Assembly: GCF_954871325.1 (NCBI RefSeq) | Contig: NC_088778.1 | Coordinates: forward strand, 30,179,120-30,243,119 | Reading direction: 5' to 3' | DNA: 64,000 nt | Source of the DNA: Gordionus sp. m RMFG-2023 | Taxonomy: Eukaryota; Nematomorpha; Gordioida; Chordodea; Parachordodidae | Shown: piece after piece, positions 22,201 through 46,544 of the stretch | How positions within the stretch are numbered: the first letter of the stretch is position 1 | How the letters are laid out: the number at the start of each line of letters is the position of its first letter | Position numbers and translations under genes: made by a program | Notes under the pieces: model-generated | What the model was told of the DNA's origin: nothing | What the model saw: the letters and a program-made list of their open reading frames with translations, nothing else | Databases searched by the model: none

Positions 22201-25200
22201 TATTTTCTTAAATGGGCCAAAGTGAATCAAATATCATTAACCAATAATTAATCATTTTATTTTAATTTTCAATCCTAATACTCATTACATACTTTCTATT
22301 TTAAGCTTTGTAAGCTAAATATTTAAGATAAAATTATAGAAACCCTTAAACTCACCTCTTAATCTCACTTACCCTTGTATAGTTTTTAGTACTTGCGTTG
22401 TGTACCTAAATCCATATGTTGTCGATCCTGGTCACGGCACCATTTTTGAAAAATAATAAAAATAAAAATGCCCTTTTACTCTCAACTCTTTTCTTAAAAA
22501 AATATAACTTATCAATCCAAAATAATCCTTTCTAATAATATTAAATAAATATAATAAACATTACTACAATTCATCTTTATTCAGCATATATATAATATAT
22601 AAACACATTAAATCTTCCCCAGTCAATCCCGTCTTCAATATCTCCACTCTAAATCCAAACAAAGAATGTTCTTTTCTAACAACAACCCATGTGATAATCA
22701 CGTTTCCCTCTATCCCCAAGGAAACTTAATTCTCCTGTCAGAAAATAACTGACATTTTATGTATTATATTAAATTTATTTCTTCTTTTTTTCAACAGCTA
22801 CAACAGTATGGTTAGATAATTATTAGTAATTTAAAATCAAAACCCGAGTAGCTAATATTTAGGACATCGTCTAAAAGAAAAACAAAAGAGTTAAATAAAG
22901 GAAATTATAAAAGAAACACTTTTAGCGATTTAACAATTTTTTTTTGGTAGTTCGTCATCAAATTTTAAGAAAATCATTAAATACAGAGCCTACAAATTTT
23001 TTTTTATTCAACTAGTTGTTAAAATTTTGACAGCCCCGCGTTTGTCGTCTTTTTATATAAAAAATACGATATGATTTCGCGGCTTGTAAACAATGTGCGC
23101 CTATGGCTACGTGTTTTGGTGTAAATAAAAATAAAAAAAACTAAATATAGGAAGGAATGAATAAGAAAAAAGAATTAAAATAATATTTTTTTGATCTTAA
23201 GTAATTAATCTATATAGTTAGATTAACAATAATGGTAGGAAATTGAGATCTCAAAAAACTCTGACTAGTACAAAGGATAGTAACAACAATAGTTTCTCCT
23301 TTAGGACACACCATATAGCTTAACGACAACATCCAAAGATTGGAATATTTACTAATACATATAAATCATCTATTTTTTAAATAATCGCAAAGGTACATTA
23401 TTATTATTATTGTTATACTATTATTACATGACATTTCAACTTTAACCACTATTCTGTCGACAACTAAACTAACCATTATACTGTCCCCAACGGACCTATT
23501 ATATCACTACTATACTTATTCCTTTCTTTTTTACTATGTGAGCTGACAATATATACCGGGACATGCGCTATACTAAAACGGTAGATATCATGTAAGGCAT
23601 CTATGTATTAGTGAAAATACACGAAGCAGGCTTCAATTCCTGGTGAGTAATGTGTACAATTTTAAAATTTATTATTTAAGCTATTAATATTTAATTAGAA
23701 AATAAAAAAAATTATAACGTTAATATTTTTTGGCCCAATTCTATTAATAGTGTTACAGCCAGCTCGGGCCTAGGGTCCGGCCCTGCAGGATTCTAGTATA
23801 TGCATATATAATTAAGATCAATAAATAATTAAATTACTTTTATTTTGGATTGACCTGATATGATTCTGTATTTCTTTGATATATTCTAAAATATATATAT
23901 TTTTTAAAATGAATATATTCATATTACTCTTTCTTATAAAAGTAAAAAAAAACAAAAAATATTTAATAAAGAAGTAGTCCATTTAAAGGGTGCAATTATG
24001 GCATCTCATATTTTATTTTTAAAATGTACAAGACCAGGTGGTCTTACAAATATTCCGTTGTTTAGAGGAAAACATATTATTTGAAATTTTATCTGTGCCT
24101 CATAGTTCTCCTCCAACCCAAGCATTGACTATGAGCCAGTAAGTCTAAAATCAGAAAGATGTCACAACTTGGGATTTTCATTTTACTTCAATATTTATGA
24201 GTACTTAGGTCCAGTAGACTATAATGTTTTTAAAATTTTAGTAAATTATTTTCTCAAATCAGTGGGGATGATGAATCCTCTTTTAAAATTTAAAAATCAG
24301 CTCAAATATTTGTTTTCTGAAGTTTCCTTGGAACTTAATTATGGACTTTTAATCCTTTACATTATCATTTTTAAAATATCTTATTGAATAGTATAATATG
24401 GACTTTTAATCCTTTACATTATCATTTTTAAAATATCTTATTGAATAGTATAATATATTAAATTTTTTTTTAAAAACGTCCAAAAAAATAATATTCGAAT
24501 GATTAAGTTAACTTATATCTACCTTAGCTTAGTGTAATAAATGCTTTTATAAATCTATAAAATTAATATCATAAAACTAGATAATGTATATAAATAGTTT
24601 ATATTTGCAGCATTTGTTGTTTTGCAATTTATTTAAAAACCATATTTGAAATCCATAGGTATTTGCAGGTTATCTAAGCATTTGTAAATTAGTATAGAGT
24701 CTGCTATTCTAACACAGCTCCAACCACATAATTATCCTTCGTAATTTATTTTTACATTTTTCACCTTTATTAATTTTTATCTTAGAAAAAGTTAATTATA
24801 TACTATTACCTTTTGAAACACATTATATCAGCTGCTATTCAAATAAAGTAACCAATGACCGTTAAAAAAAATACGACTTGTACACCAAAAAACTGATCTT
24901 GATTTACCATATCAATTAACTCAATTTACATATGATCAAATAGATTCAAAGGTGAATGAATCATTCAGCGCAATCAAAATTAAAAATCCTACTTTAAGGG
25001 ACTGTACAGAAAATTTATATATAATAAAAGAAAAGAAAATAACTTCAAAAAAAAAATAAAATAAATAAACTTACCGAGTCGGTGATTAAATGAAGCACAA
25101 TTGCTCATAACACTGATAGCCAATTTTTTTTTGTTTTTCGAATACACTTTATAATTGACGGAATGTTTGTGAGTCGATTTTTTGATATCGATTCCCAGAT

Positions 25201-27633
25201 AAGCATAATATGGTTTATAGATATCAGATTGTGGCAAATATGTAATTGTCCAGTTGAAAACATAATCGTATTTGTCTAGTTGGTAAGGTAACTCCGGTTC
25301 ATTTGAGCATGTGAGAATAGGGGATTCCTATCATTTTTTTAAAAAAAATAAATATTATAAATAAATAATCATAAAAAATTTGATACATCTATTTTATATA
25401 TAAATAAATTGACGTTACACTGTCATGATCATCAACCAAAGTCAAGTTAATTTATGTTTTCCTGTCACATATAGAATATCATATTTAAATTTTAAGAGAA
25501 TAATCAATGTGTCACGTTATATAGCGACAATCAATCAATGTCATGTCATATATTAATCATTTATAAAAAAAATTAAGTTTAGCAGATAATAAGACTGTAT
25601 TTTTTTTTTAATTAATAAAATGTAACGATTATTATTTTACCATAACCATATAAACATTTTAAAGGTCTACTAGGTTATAAATATGGGAGTGATGGACTCA
25701 AAGCAAAAATAAAGATTAGAACTTCAGACATCTGTAGGCTTTTGCCTCGATCCCAAGCTGAAAAAAATATTTTTAGGTTAATTATTTTTTCTGACAGGTT
25801 ACTTAGTTAGGGAAGTTGGGAAATGTACTATTAACTTCTATTTAAAAAAGAATGTTTAATAAAATTTAAACGCTGTCTAAAAAAAATGGTGTATAAATGA
25901 AATTAATTCGTGTAGATATTTAGGGAAGGGACTCCTTTTCTATTTATACATTTGTTTAATATATCGCCCAAGCAATTTTTTAACAACAGAAAAATATTAC
26001 AAGCTAGTATAATAAGACCTATCAGAAAAGTGAGAAAAATTTACGATCCAATGACTTTACGATAATAGTTAGTCATACAGCTTTTTAGTGTTTGTGGTGC
26101 GTTCACAGTTAACGCTAATTTTCGGAGAAATTTACAAAATATGATATAATTTTTGATTATTTCGCCTCGAATTCGCGTTAACGATGAATGTAGGGTTTAG
26201 AGTGCTCCACTTAAATATAAATATATATTTTTTAAATTTAATTTTATATCCTCATTTGTTTTTTTAAAAAATATTTTTAATTCAATAGTGCATACATCCT
26301 ATTTTAAAATAAAGTATCAAGTTTAAAAAAAAAAATCTCAATAAATAAATTTTGAGAAAGTTTAAACTAGAGGTTTTCAAATGGCAAGATTTTCAGGCCC
26401 GGCCCTGCTGCTATTTGGTTTCTGCCCGGCCAAGCCAAATTTGACCAGGCTCGTTTCCATTTTTTTTAACTATAATTATCCGGCCCGCGCCAGATTTTTT
26501 GAATATAACTAACCCAAAATATATGTATAGTTACAAAATAAACAACTATTTATAATATTGGGGAGTACTTAAATTGGAAACGCTAAACTTCATGGATTAT
26601 CACTTTTATCAAATATCAGAATTCATCAATGATCATCCAACCCAATAACTTTTTTGCTCGCTCTGGCCCAAATAAATTTTTCAAGATTTTACCTAGCCCT
26701 GCCCGGCACAAACCTTTAATTTAAACCATATTTTTTTTAAATCCGACAAATCTTCTTACATAAATTAATATGATTATATGACATTTATAAAATTAGAGGA
26801 CATGCAGATTCTTGGTCCAAGGAACTTTAGTCCATTTTAATTAATACTTTATTTGTATTAAAACGAATGCAAATCCCAAAGGTCTCTTAATCATAAAATT
26901 AGTGTTGTTAAAAACCCCGATAAAGATTTTAGCCAAAATAATATTATGTATAAGTCTGGAAATTATGCTCATAGATGACAGAAAGGTGTGGATCATTTAT
27001 TTGCCATATCTCGAAGCTGACATAATATTATTTTGGCTAAAATCTTAATAGGGCCGTTTTTAAAAATCAAACCCAAATCGCACTTTTTAACAAACACTAC
27101 ATAAAATTAAGTATATGTAACATTTTTTTTTCTCTTACAATCATAAAAAAAATCCATATTTGATTATACGAATGATTAAATGGCAATTCACGAAATTCCA
27201 TATCCCTTAAATGGAATAATAGAGCATCCGAAATTGACAATTGACTTTTATCGGTTGAGATCGCGCATGAAGAATATTTACAATTTTTAAATGGGTTTTG
27301 TCTTAGATCCTTAATTGACCATGTTTTATCATAAAAATACGGTGTCCATAGTAATATATTCTTCGTTTTATCAAATGTTATATTCGTTATTAGAGATATG
27401 TTCTTGTGAGCCCGATATTTTGATAAGTTATATATGGTTCGATTTGGTATCAATTTGGCAATATTGTAATAGGTGGAATAATAATATGAATTTTCTTGTA
27501 ATTTTTTGTTGACATCTCGTATTAGATTTGACGAACGATTAAAAATATTTTTATTTTGATAAAAAGATGTCGTAAGAAATATTCCAATTATTAAATAAAA
27601 ATATTTTTTTAAAACTAAAATACTTTTATTCAT
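18941..27633 (-). CDS. alpha-1,3-fucosyltransferase-like gene II (GT10), complete, 460 aa
   Basis: Four exons on the minus strand: 27633-27139, 25327-25075, 20055-19723 and 19242-18941. Their lengths (495, 253, 333, 302) sum to 1383 nt, 461 codons with the stop, and every junction is GT-AG with matching phases (0, 1, 1). The 460-aa product is a normal GT10 size: signal-anchor near residues 8-22, N-terminal domain about 85-165, ESP motif at 166, SNC near 240, GRC near 262, the FYLAFENANC..YITEKMF donor-binding motif in the middle of exon 3, PVVFG just after it, and a C-terminal CQICQHL. The protein should sit in the Golgi lumen and use GDP-fucose. The frame is intact, so it is probably functional. 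Oddities are the TYLPQSD block in exon 2 and an LTR-type fossil in intron 2. I infer transcription from the intact structure only. Confidence 0.88.
19723..20055 (-). CDS. Fucosyltransferase gene II, exon 3 (donor-binding core)
   Basis: 333 nt; acceptor TTTTATAG then GG, donor G then GTAATA. It encodes LEVHGRC, then SYKFYLAFENANC, HYITEKMF, ALYAGAIPVVFG and a PPFSFIY block. This is the most conserved part of the GT10 family, including the Glu-Lys of YITEK that belongs to the nucleotide-sugar site in characterised members. The LTR-type fossil at 20121-22805 ends only 65 bp upstream of the acceptor. Confidence 0.9.
20121..20464 (-). repeat. 3' LTR of the fossil
   Basis: 344 bp, beginning TGTTGTACC on the minus strand. 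Just before it, a GAGGGTGGGCG stretch could be the polypurine tract. Left end is 65 bp from exon 3 of gene II. Confidence 0.8.
20512..20566 (+). repeat. Direct repeat inside the LTR fossil
   Basis: CCCCTTTGAATTGTATCG is present twice in tandem, 27 bp apart. A minus-strand open frame over it (FDKFSERLQGVPIQF) may be a trace of coding sequence but is not assignable. Confidence 0.7.
22443..22805 (-). repeat. 5' LTR of the fossil
   Basis: 363 bp, beginning TGTTGTAGC on the minus strand, followed by the primer-binding-like site at 22426-22442. Confidence 0.8.
24341..24455 (+). repeat. 57-bp tandem duplication
   Basis: ATGGACTTTTAATCC..GAATAGTATAAT occurs twice without visible change, so this is a very recent event in intron 2 of gene II. 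Confidence 0.9.
25075..25327 (-). CDS. Fucosyltransferase gene II, exon 2
   Basis: 253 nt, acceptor ATAG then GAATCC, donor CTCG then GTAAGT. Encodes ESPILTC, YVFNWTITYLPQSD and LAISVMSNC. About 480 bp around this exon (24.89-25.43 kb) is closely similar to 0.60-1.08 kb, so exon and flanking intron were duplicated together. Confidence 0.87.
26365..26715. repeat. GGCCCGGCC-type hAT MITE in gene II intron 1
   Basis: Starts TAGAGGTTTTCAAATGGC, contains CAGGCCCGGCC, GCCCGGCCAAGCC and CCCTGCCCGGCAC. It is the counterpart of 5127-5426 and of the relic at 1.08-1.38 kb. Confidence 0.65.
26891..27104 (-). repeat. Hairpin MITE family A, gene II copy
   Basis: TTAGTGTTGTTAAAAACCCC at one end and CTTTTTAACAAACACTAC at the other. 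The internal TTTTAGCCAAAATAATATTA is mirrored by TAATATTATTTTGGCTAAAA, giving a long hairpin. It lies 35 bp past the exon 1 donor. Confidence 0.75.
27139..27633 (-). CDS. Fucosyltransferase gene II, exon 1
   Basis: Encodes 165 residues, phase 0 at the end (ATGATT then GTAAGAG). It contains the signal-anchor (YFYLIIGIFLTTSFY), a sequon-rich stem, NILLWTPYF, CKYSSC, DALLFHLRDM and LPFNHSYNQIW. The 5' flank carries an AACTCxAACAA sequence shared with the flanks of genes I and the dead copy. A second, partial exon-1 copy lies just upstream at 27.7-27.9 kb. Confidence 0.87.
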
Positions 27634-27699
27634 CGAAGAATTTTATTTAATATGAAAATATAAAAAAGAATGCGTGAATTATTTACTGATTAGAGAAGA

Positions 27700-27930
27700 G
27701 ATATATGTTTGATTTTTAGAGCCCAAATTTGATAAGTTATGTATGGTTAGAGACTTGGTATCATTCGAATATATTGTATGAGGTGGAATAATAATATGAA
27801 TTTTCGTGCAATTTTATGTTAACATCTGATACTAGATTTGATGAACAATTAAAAATAGTTTTTATTTTGAAATAAAAGGTATCTGAGAAATATTCCTAAC
27901 AAATAAATAATCTTCTTACTCATTAAACAA
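27700..27930 (-). pseudogene. Fragment of fucosyltransferase exon 1
   Basis: Immediately upstream of gene II exon 1, about 230 bp repeats the first part of that exon (anchor region, RSSNLIRD-like and LIPNRTIYNL-like stretches) with many differences and disrupted frame. It carries no SNC or donor-binding part. It looks like leftover from unequal exchange in the array and is not expected to be spliced into a working mRNA. Confidence 0.65.
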
Positions 27931-28129
27931 TTTATTTAATAATGATTTTAAAAAAATTTGAAGTTTTTTCGGAGAATTTAGATACAAAATAAATTCATCT
28001 TATTTATTATTGTATTAATATTTACATTTTAGTTAAAAACAAAATTTTATATTTTAAATATGCAAGGTATGCAAGTTTAACAAATTGTAAGAAAAAAATT
28101 TAATAAAATCGAACTCAAACAAGATAAAC

Positions 28130-28600
28130 CTCTGCCATTCCCTGATTGAAAAAAACCAAATATTTTGTTCTCTTATCCGCCTCTCTAACAACTTCTCAAA
28201 TACCTTTATGGCATATTCTAAGAGTTTTAATAGGCTCTATTGCAATTAAAATCGTCTTTCCCTTTGTATTCTGGAATAATTACACTTATTCGCCAACGCT
28301 GGAATAGTTCCTTTTATGACAATTAGATTGCATAAATTCGTTAGCCATTCAATCTCCAAGTCTTTAGAACCCCTTAAATATTTATGTTATTACAGCTGCT
28401 TCCCCCCTCCCCCCATTTTTTTTCGTCCTTGCCAAATCTACATTCAGAACCTTCCACCCTTGCGAAACTGACTTCATTATCCCATTCATTCTCTTAACTC
28501 AGAAGTTCTTATATGTAGATCTTCCAACTGTTCTTAATTCCACTACTATCAATAACAATTTGCTAAACAAATTTTGAACTAAGGCCCCCTCTTTTGGTTT
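28130..28600 (-). mobile_element. RTE-type LINE reverse-transcriptase relic
   Basis: Minus-strand pieces IEWLTNLCNLIVIKGTIP and LLEYAIKVFEKLLERRIRE match the RTE-like RT (xWLTxLFNxI..KxIPxxW; KLLxxxMKVxExVLExRIR). Frames are broken and the palm domain is missing. Likely the same family as the tail at 2335-2600. It lies in the 5' flank of fucosyltransferase gene II. Confidence 0.6.
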
Positions 28601-29113
28601 GTAAAGAAAGAGACTTAATAGCCATCGAACAGTTAGCCCCTTTTTTGAGGTATCCTAATTGTTCTTAATTTTTGCTTTAATTCTAAATAGAGCGAAAATT
28701 GAACAGTAACTATTTCTAAATAATCTTTTATGCTCAAAAATAAAGACATTTACTGAAGAACCAATAGAATTTTTCTTTCTAAAGCGAAAAAAAAAATGTA
28801 ATTAATATCAAATATTATGATCCATTTTTTTTTGAGAACTCAACTAAAAAAAATAGTTTGCTCGTGATATTTTAAACGTAAGATATTTATATGTTTTTGT
28901 TTATATATAGTAGATATTATTATTTTTTTTATTATAATGTTACATTATGATATTTTACTTAATAAAATCAAAATATTTAACTTTTGATACTATTTATATA
29001 ATTTTATCTTATAATATCCATTTATATTATTATGAAAATAAATAAATTTGATCTTTAAACAAAATAGAGTGAGGAGCGAGGCCTTTGTAAAGGGAGGAAT
29101 TTTAATTTCGATA

Positions 29114-41553
<12,440 letters not shown>

Positions 41554-41609
41554 TTTATTTAATATAGTGAATAAAAGTAAAGTAAGGAAATATTTTCGGG
41601 TCATTAATA

Positions 41610-43500
41610 AAAAAATGTAAAATATGTTTTACTATATTTTGATTACTATTAATCAATGTTTACTTTTAAACACGTAGAAAATTTATTTATTTTGATAGTA
41701 AAAGATAAATGTTAAATAATTAGCTCATAATTTACCTATTAAAATAAGAAATTATGGTTTGGCTCTGGTTGGAAAAATAAATAATTTTTTTTTTTAGAAA
41801 ATAATGTTTAATCTTATTTTATTAATGATCATGAATATCTTAGTGATAATAAATACAAAATTTAACTTCATAAAAATACATCTAATTTCTTTTTTTAATA
41901 TATAAATAAAATAAAATAAATATGATCTAAGGGCATCATCAAAAGTTCTTTTATTAGCAGTTTAGTTAGGAAAGAAAAAGATTTTTTTATTAACCAACGC
42001 GTCATCTCTGTTACCCGAATCTTTACGCTAGCCTAGTTTCTAATTTATTAGTTGCTAATTTTACCAAAAGCAACAACATATTTCGGCTTAGGTAAACTAT
42101 TGGAATGTATGTCGAAATTTTTAACAAGGCTATCCAGGATCATTACGGTATTTAAAGAAATCCCTTTAAGAAATAAAAATTTAAATAATAAGAAACATTA
42201 ATCGCGATAATACATTTTTAAATGCGTTTTAAACACGTCTTGCTTTATTTATTTTTAATGTTATTTGTTTATTTTTATTCGAGCTAATTATAAGATCTAT
42301 CTAATAGGAAGTCAACTCTTCCCTCTTAATAAGTGAATCAGGAATATTTTTATTTACATAAAAATATCGATATGGAAAACAAATATAAGCTAATTTAAAA
42401 AAAATTTGAATGTAATTACTCAGGTTAAGGAATTCTAGCTTAGGATAAATTTTTTTGAATCCTGACATATTATTTGGCTAGGGCGCAAAAGCTTAATAAA
42501 AATATTTAGGCATCAATATTAATCATCACTCTAAGTAGGCCATATCATAAGTGGTAAGTAAAAATTTTCCTTTTAATCAAATTATTTTAATAATGTGTAA
42601 CCCAATCAATAATCTATTAAATTACGCGATCAAATTTCAAACAATTTTATTATAATTTGTGACTAATATAAAGTATAAAGATTTAGAATTATAGGTAAAT
42701 AACTGGACCGGAACTTTATACTACATCTTAACATGAATGATATTCTTTTTGGTTAGGATCCCTGGATTTAGCATATGATATCCATACCAAATTTTAAATT
42801 TATAATCCCCTCTCACCCTTGCTGCTAATATGTTATCCAGGGAAGACCAAGAAAGAAGACAATTATTGCAGTCTTCAAATCATTTTTATATTCGCTTTTA
42901 TTTGATAGATAATTCAAATTCTAATTTATAAATCTCCCCTCCTCTCTTCCAGATCAAGTATTACCGTTTAAAACCAAGAGTGAGTACTCTCATTTTTATT
43001 CAATTTTTATCCCGAGACCTAGACCACCCTACTTAACGGGATAATTAATATTATATATGTTGTAATTGTGTATTTTTACATTATATATATGGAAATTTAT
43101 ATAATATCATAATATCCAATATCAATCAAATGTTTAAATGTATATTCGTAGATTATATATTTAGTTTTATATAATATCTTATGACAATATTATATATTAC
43201 ACATGTCAAACATCGATATGATGTCAATCATTTTGAATTATTGTGGCGAAGTTGGTCGAGTAGTCCTTTGTTGGTTTACAATAAAACAATATATATATAT
43301 ATATGAGAATTGTGTGAATATTCAAATTTTTTTTAATTACCTTTCATTTGATCACTTAACACCCATATCAAATTTTTATGTATTGGGAAATATTAGTAAA
43401 TCACAATTATATTAAGTTATTAATTTTTAATGTCTTTTATCGATTGAGATCCAAGTTCCTTTTTAGCGTCAACATTATAATTGGGAGGAAAATAACTTAA
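41610..43500. other. No gene seen; AT-rich intergenic DNA upstream of fucosyltransferase gene III
   Basis: No open frame with recognisable product. The frame at 43203-43415 has no features of a protein gene. A TATATATATATA run is at 43.29 kb. Confidence 0.5.
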
Positions 43501-43519
43501 GTTTTTCCTATGTACAGGA

Positions 43520-44400
43520 TGTTCAATCAGGGGGTTTCGGTCATTGAGAGTATAAAGTTGAGATGATTGCACTTTATTATGTTTAGGGCTAACCTTTGAC
43601 GTAGGTAGAATCCTTCGTTGGGATCTTCGGTCCTAGCAGAGATAAGGTTTCCCAGCTCTTTAAAAAAGGCCAAGGCATAAAAGTCGAACGATGATAGAGT
43701 CGTGATGATGATAAGGATTATAGTTGGCAGGTAGCGATGACGAATATTTAGCCAGTTTATTCGTCTCGGAGTCCAGTAGAGCATCTCTATTTATATTGGA
43801 AAGGCAAGAGGATTGATGCATGAGAAATCCCAGGTTAAGAATTCCCCCCTTCTTCCAAGGGATCATGGTAGAACCATCAGGCAGCTTACCATCGGAATTA
43901 TAGGCCGATAGGCTCGAGAATTCACGGGATGCCAGCAGATTTCATGGCCCTGTAAATAGTATCGTTTCTTTAATTTGCATCTACAACGCTTGCAGTGCAA
44001 AAAGTGACGGCCTTTGGATTTGACCGATGTTTGACAGAGGATATACTGATAGGGTATCACCATATTACAATTAAGTCTAAGATCGATGGCGTGACGTTAC
44101 TCATCATTGCTTAGACGTGGTCAAGGTTTATCGATGGGAAACCCTTGAGAAATTTGTAACCGCTAGCTGCGGAAATGCAGGAGAGTAGAAAATGGTCTTC
44201 GGGTTAGCTCCTCAATTTAAAGTATGCAACGGAGTTGTCAATTAGATTTCCTATGAGCGAGGAGAGAGACTTGTGTGAAGAAACAAGGGGTAAAGATGGT
44301 GAGTGTGTATGATTGGCTCTCAAGACAGGCGAGAGGATAGGAACGCACTAATGGAAGGTAGAGAGGGAGACCTTATGCCATTGCCACCTTAGATAATTTT
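43520..44400 (-). mobile_element. R2/CRE-like retroelement, copy 5 (linker to C-terminus)
   Basis: Minus-strand pieces: SVKSKGRHFLHCKRC, KSAGIPREFSSLSAYNSDG with PDGST and IPWKKGG, LNLGFLMHQSSCLSNINRD, LLDSETNKLAKYSSS, and the tail FKELGNLISARTEDP then EGFYLRQRLALNIIK. It belongs to the same subfamily as copy 2 and provides the uninterrupted version of the hAT insertion site. It has several frame breaks. Confidence 0.7.
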
Positions 44401-44809
44401 TAGATACATATATATTTTACTTTTATATTTTATAAATAATAATTAAATTTATTAGATATTATGACTAAGTTTATTTCATTACATAAACAAACCAAACAAA
44501 TTTTATTTTACGCAATGGATGACCACATCTTAATTATAAAATTTTGATTTATTATTAAAATCTAATAATTATCATAATTGTATATTTTCTGTATTTAATG
44601 TAACAATTATTATTTATTATTTATCATTTAATTATATATTTTGTATATGTGTTAAAACTTTAAAAATTCAATATTTTATTTTAGCTCAATTCAAGATTTA
44701 AATTTTAACAATAGAATAATAAGTTAGGCATTATGCACATCTTATATAATTAAAACAAAATTTATCTTGCGGAAAATTCTATATATATACCTAAAAACAT
44801 TTGTAATAA

Positions 44810-44945
44810 ATCGTATCTGTATGCAAATATAATATGTAAGTACGATATCTAGATAAGATTTTTTTTAGACGAAATATCTGTATTTAGATTCATTTTTAGA
44901 TCTGTAAAATTTAAACCCATTTGAAAAGTATCTTTTAACAACCGT
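44810..44945. repeat. MITE family B (GTATCTGTATCTAGAT), decayed copy
   Basis: Contains GTATCTGTATGC, GATATCTAGATAAG and ends CATTTGAAAAGTATCTTTTAACAAC, which matches the end of the copy at 56.46-56.61 kb. Confidence 0.6.
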
Positions 44946-45329
44946 GATAATTAATATTCATCATTTCCTTCATTTAAGATTTGCGAATTATTTTTTTATT
45001 ACATAACATATTAGCTAGTTTTCAAAGTATCGTAATACAATATCGAAAAACAAATAATGCATTAACCAATATACAAAATCTGAAATCATTTTAAAAATTT
45101 TATCTTACTGGCATCACCTCAAAGCTAAAACCGATCATTCTTTAATTACTAAGATTTTTTTTACTGTTGCCAATGATTTTTTAATACTGTACCTAAAACA
45201 TATTATCCTGTATAAAACTTAGTTGTTTAAAAATCGTCACTTTTTTCCTTCAGTTAAAAAAGATTGGATAATTGTGTTATTTTTATTCGTTAAATAACTA
45301 CTCGAATAATGGATAATTTGTTTTAGGAA

Positions 45330-45570
45330 TATTGCACGTATTATCATTAAGGGAACATATAATAATTTATTATATTAATATCCATCTAGGTGGATAATAT
45401 AATTGTCAAAGAGGCAAATATTATTTATTATCATTCTTAATAAGCGAGAAAATATTATCAGCAAGGGGGAAAATATCATTTATTATATATGCTTATTAAA
45501 GGGGCAAATAGTTACTACGGGGAATATTATCGCCAAGGGGCAAATATGTGTTATTATATTACTTACTAAG
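45330..45570 (+). repeat. Degenerate tandem-like repeat (GGGGCAAATATTATTTATTAT)
   Basis: AAGGGGCAAATA, AAGGGGGAAAATATC, AGAGGCAAATATTATTTATTA and similar words recur four to five times at 40-60 bp spacing, with TTAATAAG/TTATTAAAG between. Too diverged to give a period. Confidence 0.55.
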
Positions 45571-46300
45571 GCTTAATTATTGGGAGTGATCCGTAGTTGT
45601 GAATTAATTGGTTGCGAATCTCTTCCAAAGCCATCCTTATTAAATATTTCTAAATTACATCCAGGGTTGCCAGACCTGATTTAGGTATAAACCTTCCATT
45701 TTTTTACTCCTGATAACGCTAAAATATGCCTTCTCTATTAACTTTATCTCGATTTTTTTATAAAATAAATGTAAGCTAAGAAAGAATGAAAAAAATAAAG
45801 AAAAAAAGAAAGAAAATATGAAAAACCGGTCAGACAAAACTTTTAATATTTATTTATTTGGATTAGGAATTTAGAAAGGATATTATAATAAGCTAAATGA
45901 TTTTAGAACATTTCCAAAAATCTAGATTATTCCTGTATTCCTGTTTGAAAATTTATAAAGTATTTTATCAAGCCCTCAGCAGCATGCCTTGAGTTACGAA
46001 TAAATAAAATTTTCTCTTTTTAATTTAGTATATTTATAGTTATGTATTTTTTTTACAGAGAAAAATTGAGTATTATATGGTAAAAATAATATTAGTTTTA
46101 TTTACTTAAATAAGGAAATAATTGAACGGGGGGGGGGGAAATAATATATTGCTTAAATATTTAATATAAATAGTAAAAAAAAAAGAAATAATTTGTCACC
46201 TTGAATAAACTATTAAAATTAGTATAAGAAAATTGCGTTAAATAACATGTATTCACAAATTTGACGAGAAATTCTTAACTAATTTTATTAGGCAGGACGG
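45570..46300. other. No gene seen
   Basis: A hAT-like end word (CAGGGTTGCCAGACCTG) at 45.66 kb has no matching partner I can find. A G-run lies at 46129. Confidence 0.45.
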
Positions 46301-46308
46301 AGTATAAT

Positions 46309-46528
46309 CATAGACCCGCAGGCTCGGTTAATTTTTTTGGATATACCAGGATCGAGCCCTAATATTTTTTTATTAAAAAAAATACCCGTGCGGTCTGGGC
46401 TGCATATTTTAAAACCCAAATATTTAAAATCGATATCATTAGCTATAAAAAGTAAGAATAAATGCATTATATTTTGATAAAATCTGGGCCGGGTCAGGCT
46501 GTGGAAATGGTAACTCTGCAGGTCTCTG
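46309..46528. repeat. hAT MITE, 220 bp, with perfect 8-bp target duplication
   Basis: CATAGACCCGCAG at the left is the inverse of CTGCAGGTCTCTG at the right. AGTATAAT stands on both sides (46301-46308 and 46529-46536). Inside are GTGCGGTCTGGGCTG and GGGCCGGGTCAGG blocks. Confidence 0.88.
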
Positions 46529-46544
46529 AGTATAATAAAACGGA

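Larger units (their letters stand above)
20121..22805 (-). mobile_element. LTR retrotransposon fossil, short (2.7 kb), BEL/Pao-like signals
   Basis: Two near-identical direct repeats (20121-20464 and 22443-22805) bound an internal part of about 2 kb. GTATG stands on both outer sides (20116-20120 and 22806-22810), a 5-bp target duplication. Next to the right-hand repeat is a primer-binding-like site, TGGTGCCGTGACCAGG on the minus strand, so the element reads right to left. The internal part is too short for gag-pol and shows no pol domain, so it is an internally deleted or non-autonomous copy. The repeats differ at few places plus one short indel, so it is fairly young. It lies in intron 2 of fucosyltransferase gene II. 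Confidence 0.8.

Noticed and set aside
27315-27512. Plus-strand frame inside fucosyltransferase exon 1
   Set aside because: Shadow of the conserved minus-strand exon.
45655-45690. CAGGGTTGCCAGACCTG as the end of a hAT element
   Set aside because: No matching inverted end or target duplication was found nearby.
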